Shown here: piece after piece, positions 27,834 through 36,771 of the stretch | Numbering within the stretch: the first letter of the stretch is position 1 | Layout: each line of letters begins with the position of its first letter | Assembly: GCF_003058085.1 (NCBI RefSeq) | Contig: NZ_QBUD01000001.1 | Location: 434,001-498,000, forward strand | From: Yoonia sediminilitoris | GTDB lineage: Bacteria > Pseudomonadota > Alphaproteobacteria > Rhodobacterales > Rhodobacteraceae | Direction of reading: 5' to 3' | Length of the DNA stretch: 64,000 nucleotides | Made by a program: the position numbers and the translations under genes | The notes under the pieces: model-generated | What the model saw: only the letters and a program-made list of their open reading frames with translations | The model's database searches: none | Told to the model about the DNA's origin: nothing

Positions 27834-29180
27834 TTATGCGCCGGGGTTACATGTGCCCAATTCACCACCCTGGAACTGCGGGTGATCTGGGTCGTATGTG
27901 ACCTGTTCGACAGGTGTAACCTCAACGATTTCAAGAAGGTCAAACTCGTTTTCGGGGTTCTCTTTACCCTTCACGACAAGCACGTCCTTGAAGCACTGGT
28001 GATCAGCGCCGCGGTACAGCGTCTTACCATTGCCCAGACCGTCGAATTCGAAGTCTTCCAATGCTTCAACAACTGCGCATGGGTTGAACGAACCAGCCCG
28101 TGTGACCGCATCTGCATAAAGCAGCGTCTGCACGTAAGTGGTGTGCGCGGCCTGCGATGGTGGGAAACCGTACTTTGTGCCGAAGGACTGAACGAATGCC
28201 TTTGAACCTTCGTCTTGCAGCGACCAGTGCCAGTTGGTTGAACCAAAGATGCCCTTAACGTTGGCACCCGCACCTTTCGCCATCAGGCGAGAGTAGAGCG
28301 GCACGATGATTTCGAAGTTCTTGCCGTTGGCTTGTGCTTCGCGCAGCCCGAACTGAACTGCGTTAGTCAGCGAGTTCACCATGTTTCCGCCGTAGTGGTT
28401 CAGAACCAGCACGTCAGCGCCAGAGTTCAGAACAGGTGCGATGTAGGACGAGAAGTCAGTCTGTGTCAGCGGTGTTTTCACAGCGTTCACAGTTTCCCAG
28501 CCCAGTGCTTCTGTCGAAGAACGGACGGCTTCTTCTGTGGTATAACCCCAGTTGTAGTCGGCTGTCAGGTGATAGGCCTTGCGGTCGGTGCCGTAGTTGG
28601 CGGCAAGCACAGGCGCCAGTGCGGCACCGGACATGTAGGAGTTGAAGAAGTGGCGGAAGCCATTGGCCCGCTTGTCTTTACCTGTTGTATCGTTTGAGTG
28701 TGTCAGACCCGCCATGAAAATCACGCCAGCCTCTTGGCACAGCGCCTGCACGGCAACAGCCACACCGGAAGAGGAGCCACCGGTGATCATGATTGCGCCG
28801 TCTTTTTCGATCATCGAACGGGCCGATGCGCGCGCGGCGTCAGACTTTGTCTGCGTATCACCGGTCACATATTTGACTTCGCGGCCGAGAATACCGGTCC
28901 CGTCCAGAGCCTTGGAAGAGAAAGTCGACATCATGCCGCCGTCGCCGCCGCCATTGAGATGCTCGACAGCAAGTTCATAGGCGCGCAGTTCGTCCAAACC
29001 TTCGTCGGCGTATGGGCCAGTCTGTGGAACGTTGAAGCCCAGAACGACTTCGCTGTCGCCCGGTGCGTTTGTAAAACCAGCGTGGGCGTCGGCGCGCAAA
29101 TACTGTGGCAGCGCGAGACCTGCACCCGCGATCGCACCCGTCTTCAGGACGCCACGACGCGAGAAATTCGATTTGGACAT
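27834..29180 (-). CDS. Tat-exported substrate-binding protein of HAAT ABC transporter
   Basis: This 448-residue periplasmic-binding protein has a Tat-type leader (SRRGVLKTGAIAGAGLALP) and the type I fold of Liv/Urt/FmdD binding proteins: VVLGFNVPQTGPYADEG, GGSSSGVAVAVQALC and DYNWGYTTEEAVR. It is longer than LivJ, and the long insertions plus C-terminal acidic region fit a distinct subfamily. It is the first gene of the operon and should deliver the substrate to LivHMGF. Substrate unknown. Confidence 0.9.
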   Translation of the reverse strand: MSKSNFSRRGVLKTGAIAGAGLALPQYLRADAHAGFTNAPGDSEVVLGFNVPQTGPYADEGLDELRAYELAVEHLNGGGDGGMMSTFSSKALDGTGILGREVKYVTGDTQTKSDAARASARSMIEKDGAIMITGGSSSGVAVAVQALCQEAGVIFMAGLTHSNDTTGKDKRANGFRHFFNSYMSGAALAPVLAANYGTDRKAYHLTADYNWGYTTEEAVRSSTEALGWETVNAVKTPLTQTDFSSYIAPVLNSGADVLVLNHYGGNMVNSLTNAVQFGLREAQANGKNFEIIVPLYSRLMAKGAGANVKGIFGSTNWHWSLQDEGSKAFVQSFGTKYGFPPSQAAHTTYVQTLLYADAVTRAGSFNPCAVVEALEDFEFDGLGNGKTLYRGADHQCFKDVLVVKGKENPENEFDLLEIVEVTPVEQVTYDPDHPQFQGGELGTCNPGA

Positions 29181-29397
29181 TAGTATCCTCCCTAGTGTTT
29201 TATGCATGAGCCAAGTCTGGCCCACGATATTCGCCTTCCAGCGTAGGATTAATGTGACGGAAATGTGTCGTTATCTCCAACAAGCCATTGCCGATGCCTG
29301 TTCTTTCTGTCAATTTTTCAACAGCTCGTGCGAATAGATTGTAAACGATTTTTCTCGCGTGCGCAGAAAGCGTTTGAAATTGTTGAAGGAATTTCTT

Positions 29398-30702
29398 GTG
29401 TCGATAGAGCGGCTTACCGGTTCGAGGATCAGAGAAAAGCGTTTGGATCTGGGATTGCGGCAAGCCGCCGTAGCGGAAGCTGTCGGAATTTCGGCCTCTT
29501 ACCTTAACCTGATCGAGCACAACCGCCGCAGAATCGGAGGCAAGTTGTTGGCGGATATTGCCCGAAAACTGGGGGTTGAGACCAGCCAGTTGACGGCAGA
29601 TGCCGACGGGGACTTGCTTGATCAAATTCGCGCGGCGGCGGGCGCGTTTGGCACAAAGTCCGAAGTTGATCGCGCCGAGGAATTATCTGCCCGTTTTCCC
29701 GGATGGAGCAAGCTGATCGCGGCGCAGGCCAACAGGCTGGCGATGCTTGAAGAACGTGTTCAGGCACTGACCGACCGGATGTCCTATGATCCGCAACTGG
29801 CCATGTCCTTGAATGAAGTTGTATCTGCGGCCACCTCAATCCGGTCGTCTGCCTCCATTCTTGTCGGGCAAGAGGATCTGGACGCAGACTGGCAGCGGCG
29901 CTTTCACGAAAACATCCATGCCGACAGTCTGCGTCTAGGGGCGGGCAGCGAGGCGTTGATCAGCTATCTGGATGCACCGGATGCGGATGTGGCCGTGGTG
30001 CAATCACCGCAAGAAGAGATCGAGACGTTTCTGGCCACTTCGTCATTTCATTATCCGCAGCTTGAAAAAGCGCGAGGCGATGTCGACGCGTTTGTCGCCG
30101 GTGTGAACCTGTCGCCGCCTGCGTCGGCCCTATTGCGGATGATTGCACGGATTTACCAGTCGGATGCTGTGGCGATGCCGCGCAGGCAATTTGCGCAGGC
30201 CGCACAAGACTGCGCCTATGACCCGGCGGCTCTATCGCAGGCGTTTGCCGTCGATTTCGCTGCCGTTCTGCGCCGCTTCGCGACATTGTCACCCAGCGAA
30301 GGTCATCCACAGACGGGATTGGCCGTGGTCGATGCATCCGGGTCGGTTACCTTTCTCAAGACAATGCCCGGATTCCGGTTGCCGCGCTTTGGTGGCGCTT
30401 GCCCGCTTTGGCCGATCTTTTCCGCTTTTTCCCGTCCTACCCAACCGATCATGGCGGATATCGTGATGCCGGGGACCGATCAGACCGGATTGCGCTGCTA
30501 TGCCGTTGCCGATGCCATCGAAAGGCCGGGCTTCGACCGCCCGCCTGCCTTGCGCAGCACAATGCTCGTCTTGCCTGATCTGCCTGCCGACAGCCGCAAC
30601 GTGATTCCCGTCGGTGTATCCTGCCGGATCTGCCCGCGCGCGCGGTGTAATAGCCGCAGAGAACCCGCGATGGATGGCGTGACACTTGATACCAGTCTTT
30701 GA
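29398..30702 (+). CDS. ScfR-like XRE-family regulator
   Basis: This 434-residue protein has an N-terminal Cro/CI-type helix-turn-helix (residues 5-60, GLRQAAVAEAVGISASYLNLIEH), a long central domain and a C-terminal DUF2083-type end with a Cys cluster (SCRICPRARC). This is the layout of short-chain fatty acyl-CoA-responsive regulators (ScfR, RamB, PccR types) that control acetate or propionate metabolism. Start GTG 29398 follows GAAGGA. It is divergent from the ABC binding-protein gene and precedes the transporter-fused kinase operon. Confidence 0.85.
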   Translation: MSIERLTGSRIREKRLDLGLRQAAVAEAVGISASYLNLIEHNRRRIGGKLLADIARKLGVETSQLTADADGDLLDQIRAAAGAFGTKSEVDRAEELSARFPGWSKLIAAQANRLAMLEERVQALTDRMSYDPQLAMSLNEVVSAATSIRSSASILVGQEDLDADWQRRFHENIHADSLRLGAGSEALISYLDAPDADVAVVQSPQEEIETFLATSSFHYPQLEKARGDVDAFVAGVNLSPPASALLRMIARIYQSDAVAMPRRQFAQAAQDCAYDPAALSQAFAVDFAAVLRRFATLSPSEGHPQTGLAVVDASGSVTFLKTMPGFRLPRFGGACPLWPIFSAFSRPTQPIMADIVMPGTDQTGLRCYAVADAIERPGFDRPPALRSTMLVLPDLPADSRNVIPVGVSCRICPRARCNSRREPAMDGVTLDTSL

Positions 30703-30776
30703 CACGCAGGGATTTCAAGGCGATATTCGATTTGTGCTGGGTGGAGCGATGCACGACATGAATATGAGGGGGAGGC

Positions 30777-31148
30777 ATGATGGGCAAACGAGTCCTTTTG
30801 ATCGAGGATGAGCCGAACATCATTGAGGCCATCAGCTTTATTTTGTCCCGTGACGGGTGGACGGTGCACACGCACGAAGACGGCCTAACGGCGATGGACA
30901 AGCTACGCAGTTTGCCCCCTGATCTGGTCATTCTTGACGTGATGCTGCCGGGACGAAGTGGTTTTGACATCCTGCGCGATCTGCGGTCATCAGAAACCAC
31001 CAAGAATATCCCCGTCATGATGCTGACGGCCCGCGGGCAGGACAAAGACCGTGACATGGCCGCACGTCTGGGGGCGACCCATTTCATGACCAAGCCGTTC
31101 TCGAACGCGGAAGTGCGTGATTTGGTTCGCAACCTGATAGAGGCATGA
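30777..31148 (+). CDS. Single-domain response regulator
   Basis: This 123-residue receiver domain has the phosphoacceptor Asp54 (LVILDVMLPG), acidic Glu10-Asp11 near the N-terminus, Thr in MLTARG and Lys in TKPFS. There is no output domain, so it must act through protein contacts, CheY-like. It overlaps the next gene by 4 bases (ATGA) and lies in one operon with the transporter-fused histidine kinase, its probable phosphodonor. Confidence 0.92.
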   Translation: MMGKRVLLIEDEPNIIEAISFILSRDGWTVHTHEDGLTAMDKLRSLPPDLVILDVMLPGRSGFDILRDLRSSETTKNIPVMMLTARGQDKDRDMAARLGATHFMTKPFSNAEVRDLVRNLIEA

Positions 31149-31414
31149 CCCCTCCCGCCAAAGCGCCGCTCTTTCTGGAGCGGGTCCGCTATAGACAGCG
31201 CCGCGTGCGCGACGCGGCAAAGCTGACCCCGATCTTGGGGATGGTTCTTCTGGCGCTGCCTTTGCTCTGGTCCGGCGACGAGACTGTGCCGGAATCGCAA
31301 ACGCTAATTTATGTGTTTGGCGTGTGGGTCGGTCTGGTCGTTATTGCCGCCACCCTGTCGCATTTTCTGCGCGAGGATGACGACGAAAGCACCCTCGGCG
31401 AGAAAACCGACTGA
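31145..31414 (+). CDS. Small membrane protein in the CbrA-like operon
   Basis: This 89-residue protein has a basic N-terminus (RVRYRQRRVRDAAK), two hydrophobic segments (about 28-42 and 52-70) and an acidic tail (REDDDESTLGEKTD). It overlaps the response-regulator gene by 4 bases and the kinase gene by 1 base, so expression is tightly coupled. No family is recognised. A role as small membrane accessory of the kinase is inferred only from position. Confidence 0.8.
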   Translation: MTPPAKAPLFLERVRYRQRRVRDAAKLTPILGMVLLALPLLWSGDETVPESQTLIYVFGVWVGLVVIAATLSHFLREDDDESTLGEKTD

Positions 31415-34083
31415 TGCTGACCTTCAATCTTCTGGTCGCTGTTGCGCTGGTGTATGTGGCCGGGCTTTTTGTGGTGGCGTTTCTGGCAGAACGGCAAGCC
31501 GCATCCGGCCATGCGCGGTGGCTGAAGTCGCCGCTGATCTACACGCTGTCTCTCAGTATCTATTGCACCGCCTGGACCTTTTATGGCGCGGTTGGCTATG
31601 CGGCCCGGTCAGGGCTTGAGTTCGTGACGATCTACCTTGGCCCCACCTTGGTGATGATCGGCTGGTGGGCGATGCTGCGCCGTCTGGTCCGCGTCGGGCG
31701 CGAACAGCGGATCACGTCGATTGCCGATCTGATTTCGTCGCGGTTCGGCAAATCGACCCAACTGGGGGTGATCGTTACCTTGATTTGTCTGGTGGCAGGG
31801 ACGCCTTATGTGGCGCTGCAACTGCAATCCGTCACCCTGTCCTTTGCGATCTTTGCGCAGGACGCGGGGACCGTGTGGCAGGCCGGTGATTTGAACGCGG
31901 CGGCGGGGTGGGTTGCGTTCGGGCTGGCGGTTTTCACTGTCTTGTTCGGCACCCGCAATCTGGATGCGAATGAACGCCACCACGGGATTGTTATGGCCAT
32001 CGCCGTCGAAGCAGTCGTCAAGCTTGTGGCTTTGGTGGCCGTTGGCGTTTTTGTCGTCTGGGGGATAGGCGGCGGGCCCTCGACGATAATGCAAAGCATC
32101 GAAGCCTCGCCTATCGAGCTATGGGACCAATCAGGCGGGCGCTGGGCGACCCTGATTTTTCTTTCTGCGGCGGCATTCATCTGCCTGCCTCGCATGTTTC
32201 AGGTGCTGGTTGTCGAAAACGCGGACGAACGGCATCTGCGCGTCGCAAGCTGGGCATTCCCGCTTTACCTGTTGTTGATGAGCCTGTTTGTGGTGCCCAT
32301 CGCGGTGGTCGGACTGGATTTGCTGCCAGCGGGCAGCAACCCCGACCTGTTTGTCCTGACACTGCCCCTGAGCCAGGGGCGTGAAGGGTTGGCCATGTTG
32401 TCGTTCCTTGGCGGGTTCTCGTCTGCGACATCAATGGTGATCGTGGCCACAATCGCGATGGCAACAATGGTGTCCAACAACATTATCGTGCCGATCTGGC
32501 TGCACCGTTTCAAGCAACCCAGCGCGGTCTTTTCCGGCGACGTGCGCGAGGTCATCCTGCTGTCGCGTCGGATTTCGATTGCCTGTGTGCTGGCGCTGGG
32601 CTTCATCTATTACCGCGTATCCGGTGGCGGCACATCGCTTGCAGCGATTGGTCTGGTGTCCTTTGCGGGTGTGGTGCAAATCCTGCCGGTCATGCTGGGC
32701 GGGCTGTTCTGGCGGGGTGCCACACGCATCGGGGCAGGGCTTGGTCTGTCCATTGGTTTGACGGTCTGGCTTTGGACGCTGTTCCTGCCCAGTTTCGGGG
32801 CTGGCGCTATTATCCCGACAGCCGTTTTGGAAAATGGGCCGTTTGGTCTGGGATGGTTGCGCCCGCAAGCGTTGTTCGGGATCGAAGGGATCGACCCGCT
32901 GATACACTGTGTGATGTGGTCAATGCTGTTGAATAGTCTTTTCTTTGTTTCCGGTTCGTTGCTCAGTTTTCCTTTGCCGCTTGAACGGTTGCAGGGCGCG
33001 CAGTTCGTGAATGTCCTTGATCGGGGCACTTCGGCAAGCCCGTGGACCGTTGCCGATGCCGGTGCCGAAGACCTGCTTGTCATGGTACAACGCATCCTGG
33101 GCAGTGACGAAGCGCAAGCCATTTTCCAAAAGGAAGCAGAGCGGCAAGGCAAGACCGGTTATTTGCCGGAGGTAACGACACAATTTATCGAACAGCTGGA
33201 AAAGCGACTGTCCGGTTCTGTAGGTGCTGCGACCGCGCACGCGATGATTGGTCAGATGACTGGTGGCAGTGGCGTGCGGGTCGAAGACCTGATCGCCGTA
33301 GCCGACGAGGCTGCCCAGATTCTGGAGTATTCAAATCGGCTAGAGGCAAAATCGGCAGAGCAGGAGCGGACTGCCCGCGCACTTCGTCAGGCCAACGAGA
33401 AATTGAAAGCGCTTTCCATTCAGAAGGATGCGTTTCTCAGTCAGATCAGCCATGAGCTCCGCACCCCGATGACCTCGATCCGGTCATTTTCGGAAATTCT
33501 GGGTGACACGGATGTCGCCGCCGATGCCCGCGAGCGTTACGCCCAGATCATTCAGGACGAAGCCGTGCGTTTGACCCGCTTGTTGGATGATCTGCTTGAC
33601 CTTGCCGTGCTGGAGAACGGTCAGGTTACGCTAAATAAGCAAAGTGGTATCATGCGTGATCTGATTGACCGGGCGGTTCAGGCGTCAGGTGCGCAGTCCG
33701 GAGACTTGGCGGTGCTGCGTGAACCGCTGGCAGAGGAAGTCCCTATAACGACCGACCTCGACAGGTTGGTGCAGGTGTTCATCAATCTGATTGCGAATGC
33801 GCGCAAATATTGTGACCGGCCTGAGCCAAAGCTGCGTATTGTCGTTTCGGAAAGGGATTTTGCGTATCATATTGATTTCGTCGACAACGGGAGTGGCATT
33901 TCACCACAGAACCAGCAGGTGATTTTTGAAAAGTTTTCAAGAATCACAGATCAGGGTAAAGCCGGGGGCGCCGGCCTTGGGCTCGCCATTTGTCGCGAGA
34001 TCATGCACCGGCTTGGCGGTGACGTGAGCTATCTGCCAGGGCAATATGGCACCGCTTTCCGCGTGGTTGTGCCAAAAACCTGA
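31414..34083 (+). CDS. Sodium:solute symporter-fused sensor histidine kinase (CbrA/CrbS-like)
   Basis: This 889-residue protein joins an SLC5-type sodium:solute symporter domain (about residues 1-520, many membrane segments) to a linker and coiled coil (about 640-670) and a histidine kinase. His680 sits in QISHELRTPM; the ATP-binding domain has NLIANARKY, DNGSGI and GGAGLGLAI. CbrA/CrbS-type kinases sense or transport a carbon source and control carbon use, in some species acetyl-CoA synthetase. No PAS domain is obvious. The start overlaps the preceding stop (TGATG). Confidence 0.93.
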   Translation: MLTFNLLVAVALVYVAGLFVVAFLAERQAASGHARWLKSPLIYTLSLSIYCTAWTFYGAVGYAARSGLEFVTIYLGPTLVMIGWWAMLRRLVRVGREQRITSIADLISSRFGKSTQLGVIVTLICLVAGTPYVALQLQSVTLSFAIFAQDAGTVWQAGDLNAAAGWVAFGLAVFTVLFGTRNLDANERHHGIVMAIAVEAVVKLVALVAVGVFVVWGIGGGPSTIMQSIEASPIELWDQSGGRWATLIFLSAAAFICLPRMFQVLVVENADERHLRVASWAFPLYLLLMSLFVVPIAVVGLDLLPAGSNPDLFVLTLPLSQGREGLAMLSFLGGFSSATSMVIVATIAMATMVSNNIIVPIWLHRFKQPSAVFSGDVREVILLSRRISIACVLALGFIYYRVSGGGTSLAAIGLVSFAGVVQILPVMLGGLFWRGATRIGAGLGLSIGLTVWLWTLFLPSFGAGAIIPTAVLENGPFGLGWLRPQALFGIEGIDPLIHCVMWSMLLNSLFFVSGSLLSFPLPLERLQGAQFVNVLDRGTSASPWTVADAGAEDLLVMVQRILGSDEAQAIFQKEAERQGKTGYLPEVTTQFIEQLEKRLSGSVGAATAHAMIGQMTGGSGVRVEDLIAVADEAAQILEYSNRLEAKSAEQERTARALRQANEKLKALSIQKDAFLSQISHELRTPMTSIRSFSEILGDTDVAADARERYAQIIQDEAVRLTRLLDDLLDLAVLENGQVTLNKQSGIMRDLIDRAVQASGAQSGDLAVLREPLAEEVPITTDLDRLVQVFINLIANARKYCDRPEPKLRIVVSERDFAYHIDFVDNGSGISPQNQQVIFEKFSRITDQGKAGGAGLGLAICREIMHRLGGDVSYLPGQYGTAFRVVVPKT

Positions 34084-34158
34084 GATGGTTTGGCGTTGTT
34101 AGCAGAACCGTAACCACTCATTCGTTAACTTTGGGCGAAATCCACCAGTGGCGGGCTG

Positions 34159-35310
34159 ATGTCTGACAGCGACCATAAAATGATTCTGCGGCGCATGACA
34201 GGCCGCGAAACCGGCGATGTTGCAGAAACACCGCTGACCCTGTCGCGTGCTGTGCGGCTGGCTTTCACCAAGTCAGCGAATGATACGATCGGACTGATTG
34301 TGACAGTGACCGCGATGGGCGAGGACGTGCATACGCTTGATCCAATGCTCGAGGTACTTGATGATAATCTGATGCTGGTCGGGCTGGAGCGCGGCGGTGA
34401 ACTTGTTGGTTTGATGGCCTTGGACATGCAGTTGCGTGCGGCCATCCTTGAAATGCAGGCCATGGGCAAGTTGATCGCCGGCATGGCCGAGGACAGGGCA
34501 CCGACCGGAACGGATAAGACGATGGCTGAAAACCTCTTGATCCGCTTTCTTGATGCGATGCCTGTCGCGACATTGGGCACCGAATATGACGGTTGGACCG
34601 ATCAGGTCGAACTTGGTTCCAAGGTTGAAAGCTGCCGCGCAGCTGGCCTTGTTCTGGATGATTGCGAATATCGCATCATGCGCCTTGATATTGATTTGGG
34701 GGTGGCAGACCGGACGGGACAGTTGATTGTCGTCCTGCCGCTTGCCGTCGAAACATTTGGGGCGCCAGCAGAACCAACTGAACAGCTTGATTGGGCGACA
34801 CTCTTTCAGGCCCGCGTGGCAGAGGCACAAAGTGAGCTTGATGCTTTATTGCATCGTTTTGACATGCCGCTCGCGCAGGCGCGCAATCTGCAAGTGGGGC
34901 AGGTCGTGCCGCTCAGGGGCTGTTCCGTCAATTCCGTGCGCCTCGTAACCGCGAAAGGACGGGAAGTGGCGCTTGCGAAACTCGGCCAATTGGGTGGCAA
35001 CCGCGCAGTCCGCGTTGAAGCCCCGCCACAGCCACAGATGCGCGAACTTGGCGGCGGTGCAGAGGCTGCCTTGCCTGATCTGATGGGCGGAATGGCGGAT
35101 GATAAGATGGGGTTTGGTGGTGATGAAGGCGCAGGGTTGGCGCTTGAGGGGGCCGGGGAGATTGATTTCGCAATGGATGCTGCCCCGACTTTTGCTGAAC
35201 CAGAGACTGCTCTGGACACACCCGATATGGAAGCAGGCGCAGAACCGGGCTCCGACGAAGGATTCGGAATAGCCGCAATGGATATGGATGCTTTGTCGCT
35301 AGAGGATTAG
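34159..35310 (+). CDS. Orphan FliM/FliN-family (SPOA domain) protein
   Basis: This 383-residue protein resembles flagellar C-ring FliM/FliN: an N-terminal FliM-like middle domain (LSRAVRLAFTKSANDTIGL, residues 25-190) and a SPOA domain at about 220-290 (LQVGQVVPLRGC, REVALAKLGQLGGNRAVR). About 90 Gly/Ala/Asp/Met-rich residues follow, probably disordered. No other flagellar or type III secretion gene is in the window. It may serve the flagellar switch from a distance or be a diverged paralogue. Confidence 0.8.
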   Translation: MSDSDHKMILRRMTGRETGDVAETPLTLSRAVRLAFTKSANDTIGLIVTVTAMGEDVHTLDPMLEVLDDNLMLVGLERGGELVGLMALDMQLRAAILEMQAMGKLIAGMAEDRAPTGTDKTMAENLLIRFLDAMPVATLGTEYDGWTDQVELGSKVESCRAAGLVLDDCEYRIMRLDIDLGVADRTGQLIVVLPLAVETFGAPAEPTEQLDWATLFQARVAEAQSELDALLHRFDMPLAQARNLQVGQVVPLRGCSVNSVRLVTAKGREVALAKLGQLGGNRAVRVEAPPQPQMRELGGGAEAALPDLMGGMADDKMGFGGDEGAGLALEGAGEIDFAMDAAPTFAEPETALDTPDMEAGAEPGSDEGFGIAAMDMDALSLED

Positions 35311-35360
35311 GCACCTGCGACAAAATCCTTAGAATGATTCCGTTAGCCGCCTGAATACGT

Positions 35361-35396
35361 AAAAGCGCAATACCTGAAACGGGTCTTGCGCTTTTT
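35361..35396. terminator. Intrinsic terminator after the FliM/FliN-like gene
   Basis: AAAAGCGCAA pairs with TTGCGCTTTT around a 15-base loop that has its own ACC/GGT pairing. A T-run ends the plus strand and an A-run starts it, so it can act in both directions. It lies 51 bases after the FliM/FliN-like stop and 67 bases beyond the stop of the convergent sulfurtransferase gene. Confidence 0.8.
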
Positions 35397-35462
35397 CATG
35401 ATCTTATGCACGGGTTCTGGGGCAGGATGACAAGAAGAACAACACCGCTGCATCGACAGTGG

Positions 35463-35891
35463 TCAGTTTGTTTGGCCCATCGCCTCCAGCTGCGGTCGCA
35501 GCCCGCCAAGATTGTAGCCCGCAGCATCCGTTGCCGCGATGATTTCATCAGCGGACATGCTATCTGCCATGGCCAATCCCCAGACAATCGAACTGCGATT
35601 GCCGGACGCGCAGTAGGCCAGAGTCGGCGCCTCAGGGGTGCCGATCGCGGCTTTTTGCGCTGCGACCATCTCTTCATTCAAGCCCATATGCGTGACCGGA
35701 ATGTCGACAAAGGCAAGCCCATGCGTCTCTGCCGCAGATCTGATCGCAGCCGCCTGATGACTTGGCGGAACCTCTGCATCAGGTCGATTGCAGATAATAG
35801 TCTTGAACCCGGCCGCAACGATGGCGGGGATGTCTTCAACCGCAATCTGCGGCGATACAGCGTAGGACGGGCTGAGTGTTTTGATATCCAT
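35463..35891 (-). CDS. TIGR01244 family sulfurtransferase/phosphatase-like protein (DUF442)
   Basis: This 142-residue protein matches the DUF442/TIGR01244 domain: FKTIICNRPDAE near the N-terminus and the nucleophile loop AYCASGNRS with Cys94 and Arg99. In many bacteria this domain is fused to a metallo-beta-lactamase domain as Blh, which removes hydrogen sulfide or persulfide. Here it is a separate gene, last in a cluster that also holds the hydrolase. The fold is related to dual-specificity phosphatases, but sulfur transfer is the likelier role in this context. Confidence 0.87.
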   Translation of the reverse strand: MDIKTLSPSYAVSPQIAVEDIPAIVAAGFKTIICNRPDAEVPPSHQAAAIRSAAETHGLAFVDIPVTHMGLNEEMVAAQKAAIGTPEAPTLAYCASGNRSSIVWGLAMADSMSADEIIAATDAAGYNLGGLRPQLEAMGQTN

Positions 35892-35900
35892 GATGTTTTC

Positions 35901-36332
35901 TTAGACTGCCGCCATCGTGCGGTCCAGACGTGTTCGCACCGTCGGTGCCCCCATCATCCCGACGACCATCGCCACCACAAAGACCAGACCCGTCGGGCCG
36001 CCAAAGCTTGCCGATGCGATCGCAGGTCCGGGGCAAAGTCCGGCCAGCCCCCAGCCAGCACCAAACAGCACAGACCCAAGAATCAGGTTGCGGCCAAGTC
36101 GCGGCTCTGGCGGGGCAGGAAATGCGGTGCCCAGCACCGGGGTCCGTCCGCGCGTCAATTGCCAGGCGATGGCCATCGGGATGATTGCACCTCCCATGAC
36201 AAAGGCCAGTGTCGGGTCCCAAGCGCCGAAAATATCAAGCCAGCCCTGAACCTTTGTCGTGTCTGTCATACCGGACAGCAAGAGTCCCAGCCCGAACAGT
36301 CCACCAACGATGAATGAAACAATAACGCGCAT
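35901..36332 (-). CDS. YeeE/YedE family membrane protein, half-size (PmpB-like)
   Basis: This 143-residue membrane protein corresponds to one half of YeeE/YedE transporters. The conserved segments are IVGGLFGLGLLLSGM and GWGLAGLCPGPAIAS, whose Cys is thought to take part in moving reduced sulfur (thiosulfate in YeeE). Its start overlaps the stop of the other half-size gene by one base, the usual PmpAB arrangement. It probably exports or imports sulfur species handled by the neighbouring persulfide enzymes. Confidence 0.87.
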   Translation of the reverse strand: MRVIVSFIVGGLFGLGLLLSGMTDTTKVQGWLDIFGAWDPTLAFVMGGAIIPMAIAWQLTRGRTPVLGTAFPAPPEPRLGRNLILGSVLFGAGWGLAGLCPGPAIASASFGGPTGLVFVVAMVVGMMGAPTVRTRLDRTMAAV

Positions 36333-36757
36333 TAGATGACTCCCAGCAGATGTTTGAAGATCACAATGGTCAGGCCGCCCGCACCAATGTAGAAAACCGT
36401 GGCAACGATGCCGCGCAGTGACAGGCGTGAAATCCCGCAAACGCCGTGGCCGGATGTACATCCGTTGGCAAGCCGTGTGCCGACACCGACCAGCAGGCCC
36501 GCAATCGCCACGACCACCCAGTTATCCGTCAGGTGCGTTTCAGAGCCGCCCATGGCAATGGCTACGATTGCCGGCACGATAAACAACCCGGCAAGCAGGG
36601 CCGCGCGTTCGGCCCAGTCGCTTCTTCCTGATCCATCCACAAGTCCGCCGATGATCCCGGACGCACCCATGATACGACCGTTAACCAGCAGGAATATCGC
36701 TGCCGCGGTCCCAATAATCCCGCCTCCGAAGAGGCCCCAAATCCAATCCGATTGCAT
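36332..36757 (-). CDS. YeeE/YedE family membrane protein, half-size (PmpA-like)
   Basis: This 141-residue membrane protein contains the other half of the YeeE/YedE unit, with RLANGCTSGHGVCGISRLS bearing two conserved Cys and preceding GRIMGASGIIGG. It is the partner of the downstream half-size protein. The start at MQSDWIWG (36757) lies 15 bases after the hydrolase gene stop; the frame upstream overlaps that gene and is not real. Regulation by the divergent BigR-like repressor is inferred. Confidence 0.87.
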   Translation of the reverse strand: MQSDWIWGLFGGGIIGTAAAIFLLVNGRIMGASGIIGGLVDGSGRSDWAERAALLAGLFIVPAIVAIAMGGSETHLTDNWVVVAIAGLLVGVGTRLANGCTSGHGVCGISRLSLRGIVATVFYIGAGGLTIVIFKHLLGVI

Positions 36758-36771
36758 GATTTTTCCTTTAC

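Noticed and set aside
30449..31300. 283-codon frame antisense to the XRE and response-regulator genes
   Set aside because: It overlaps two well-supported genes, and its translation is rich in Arg and Ser as expected for a mirror frame.
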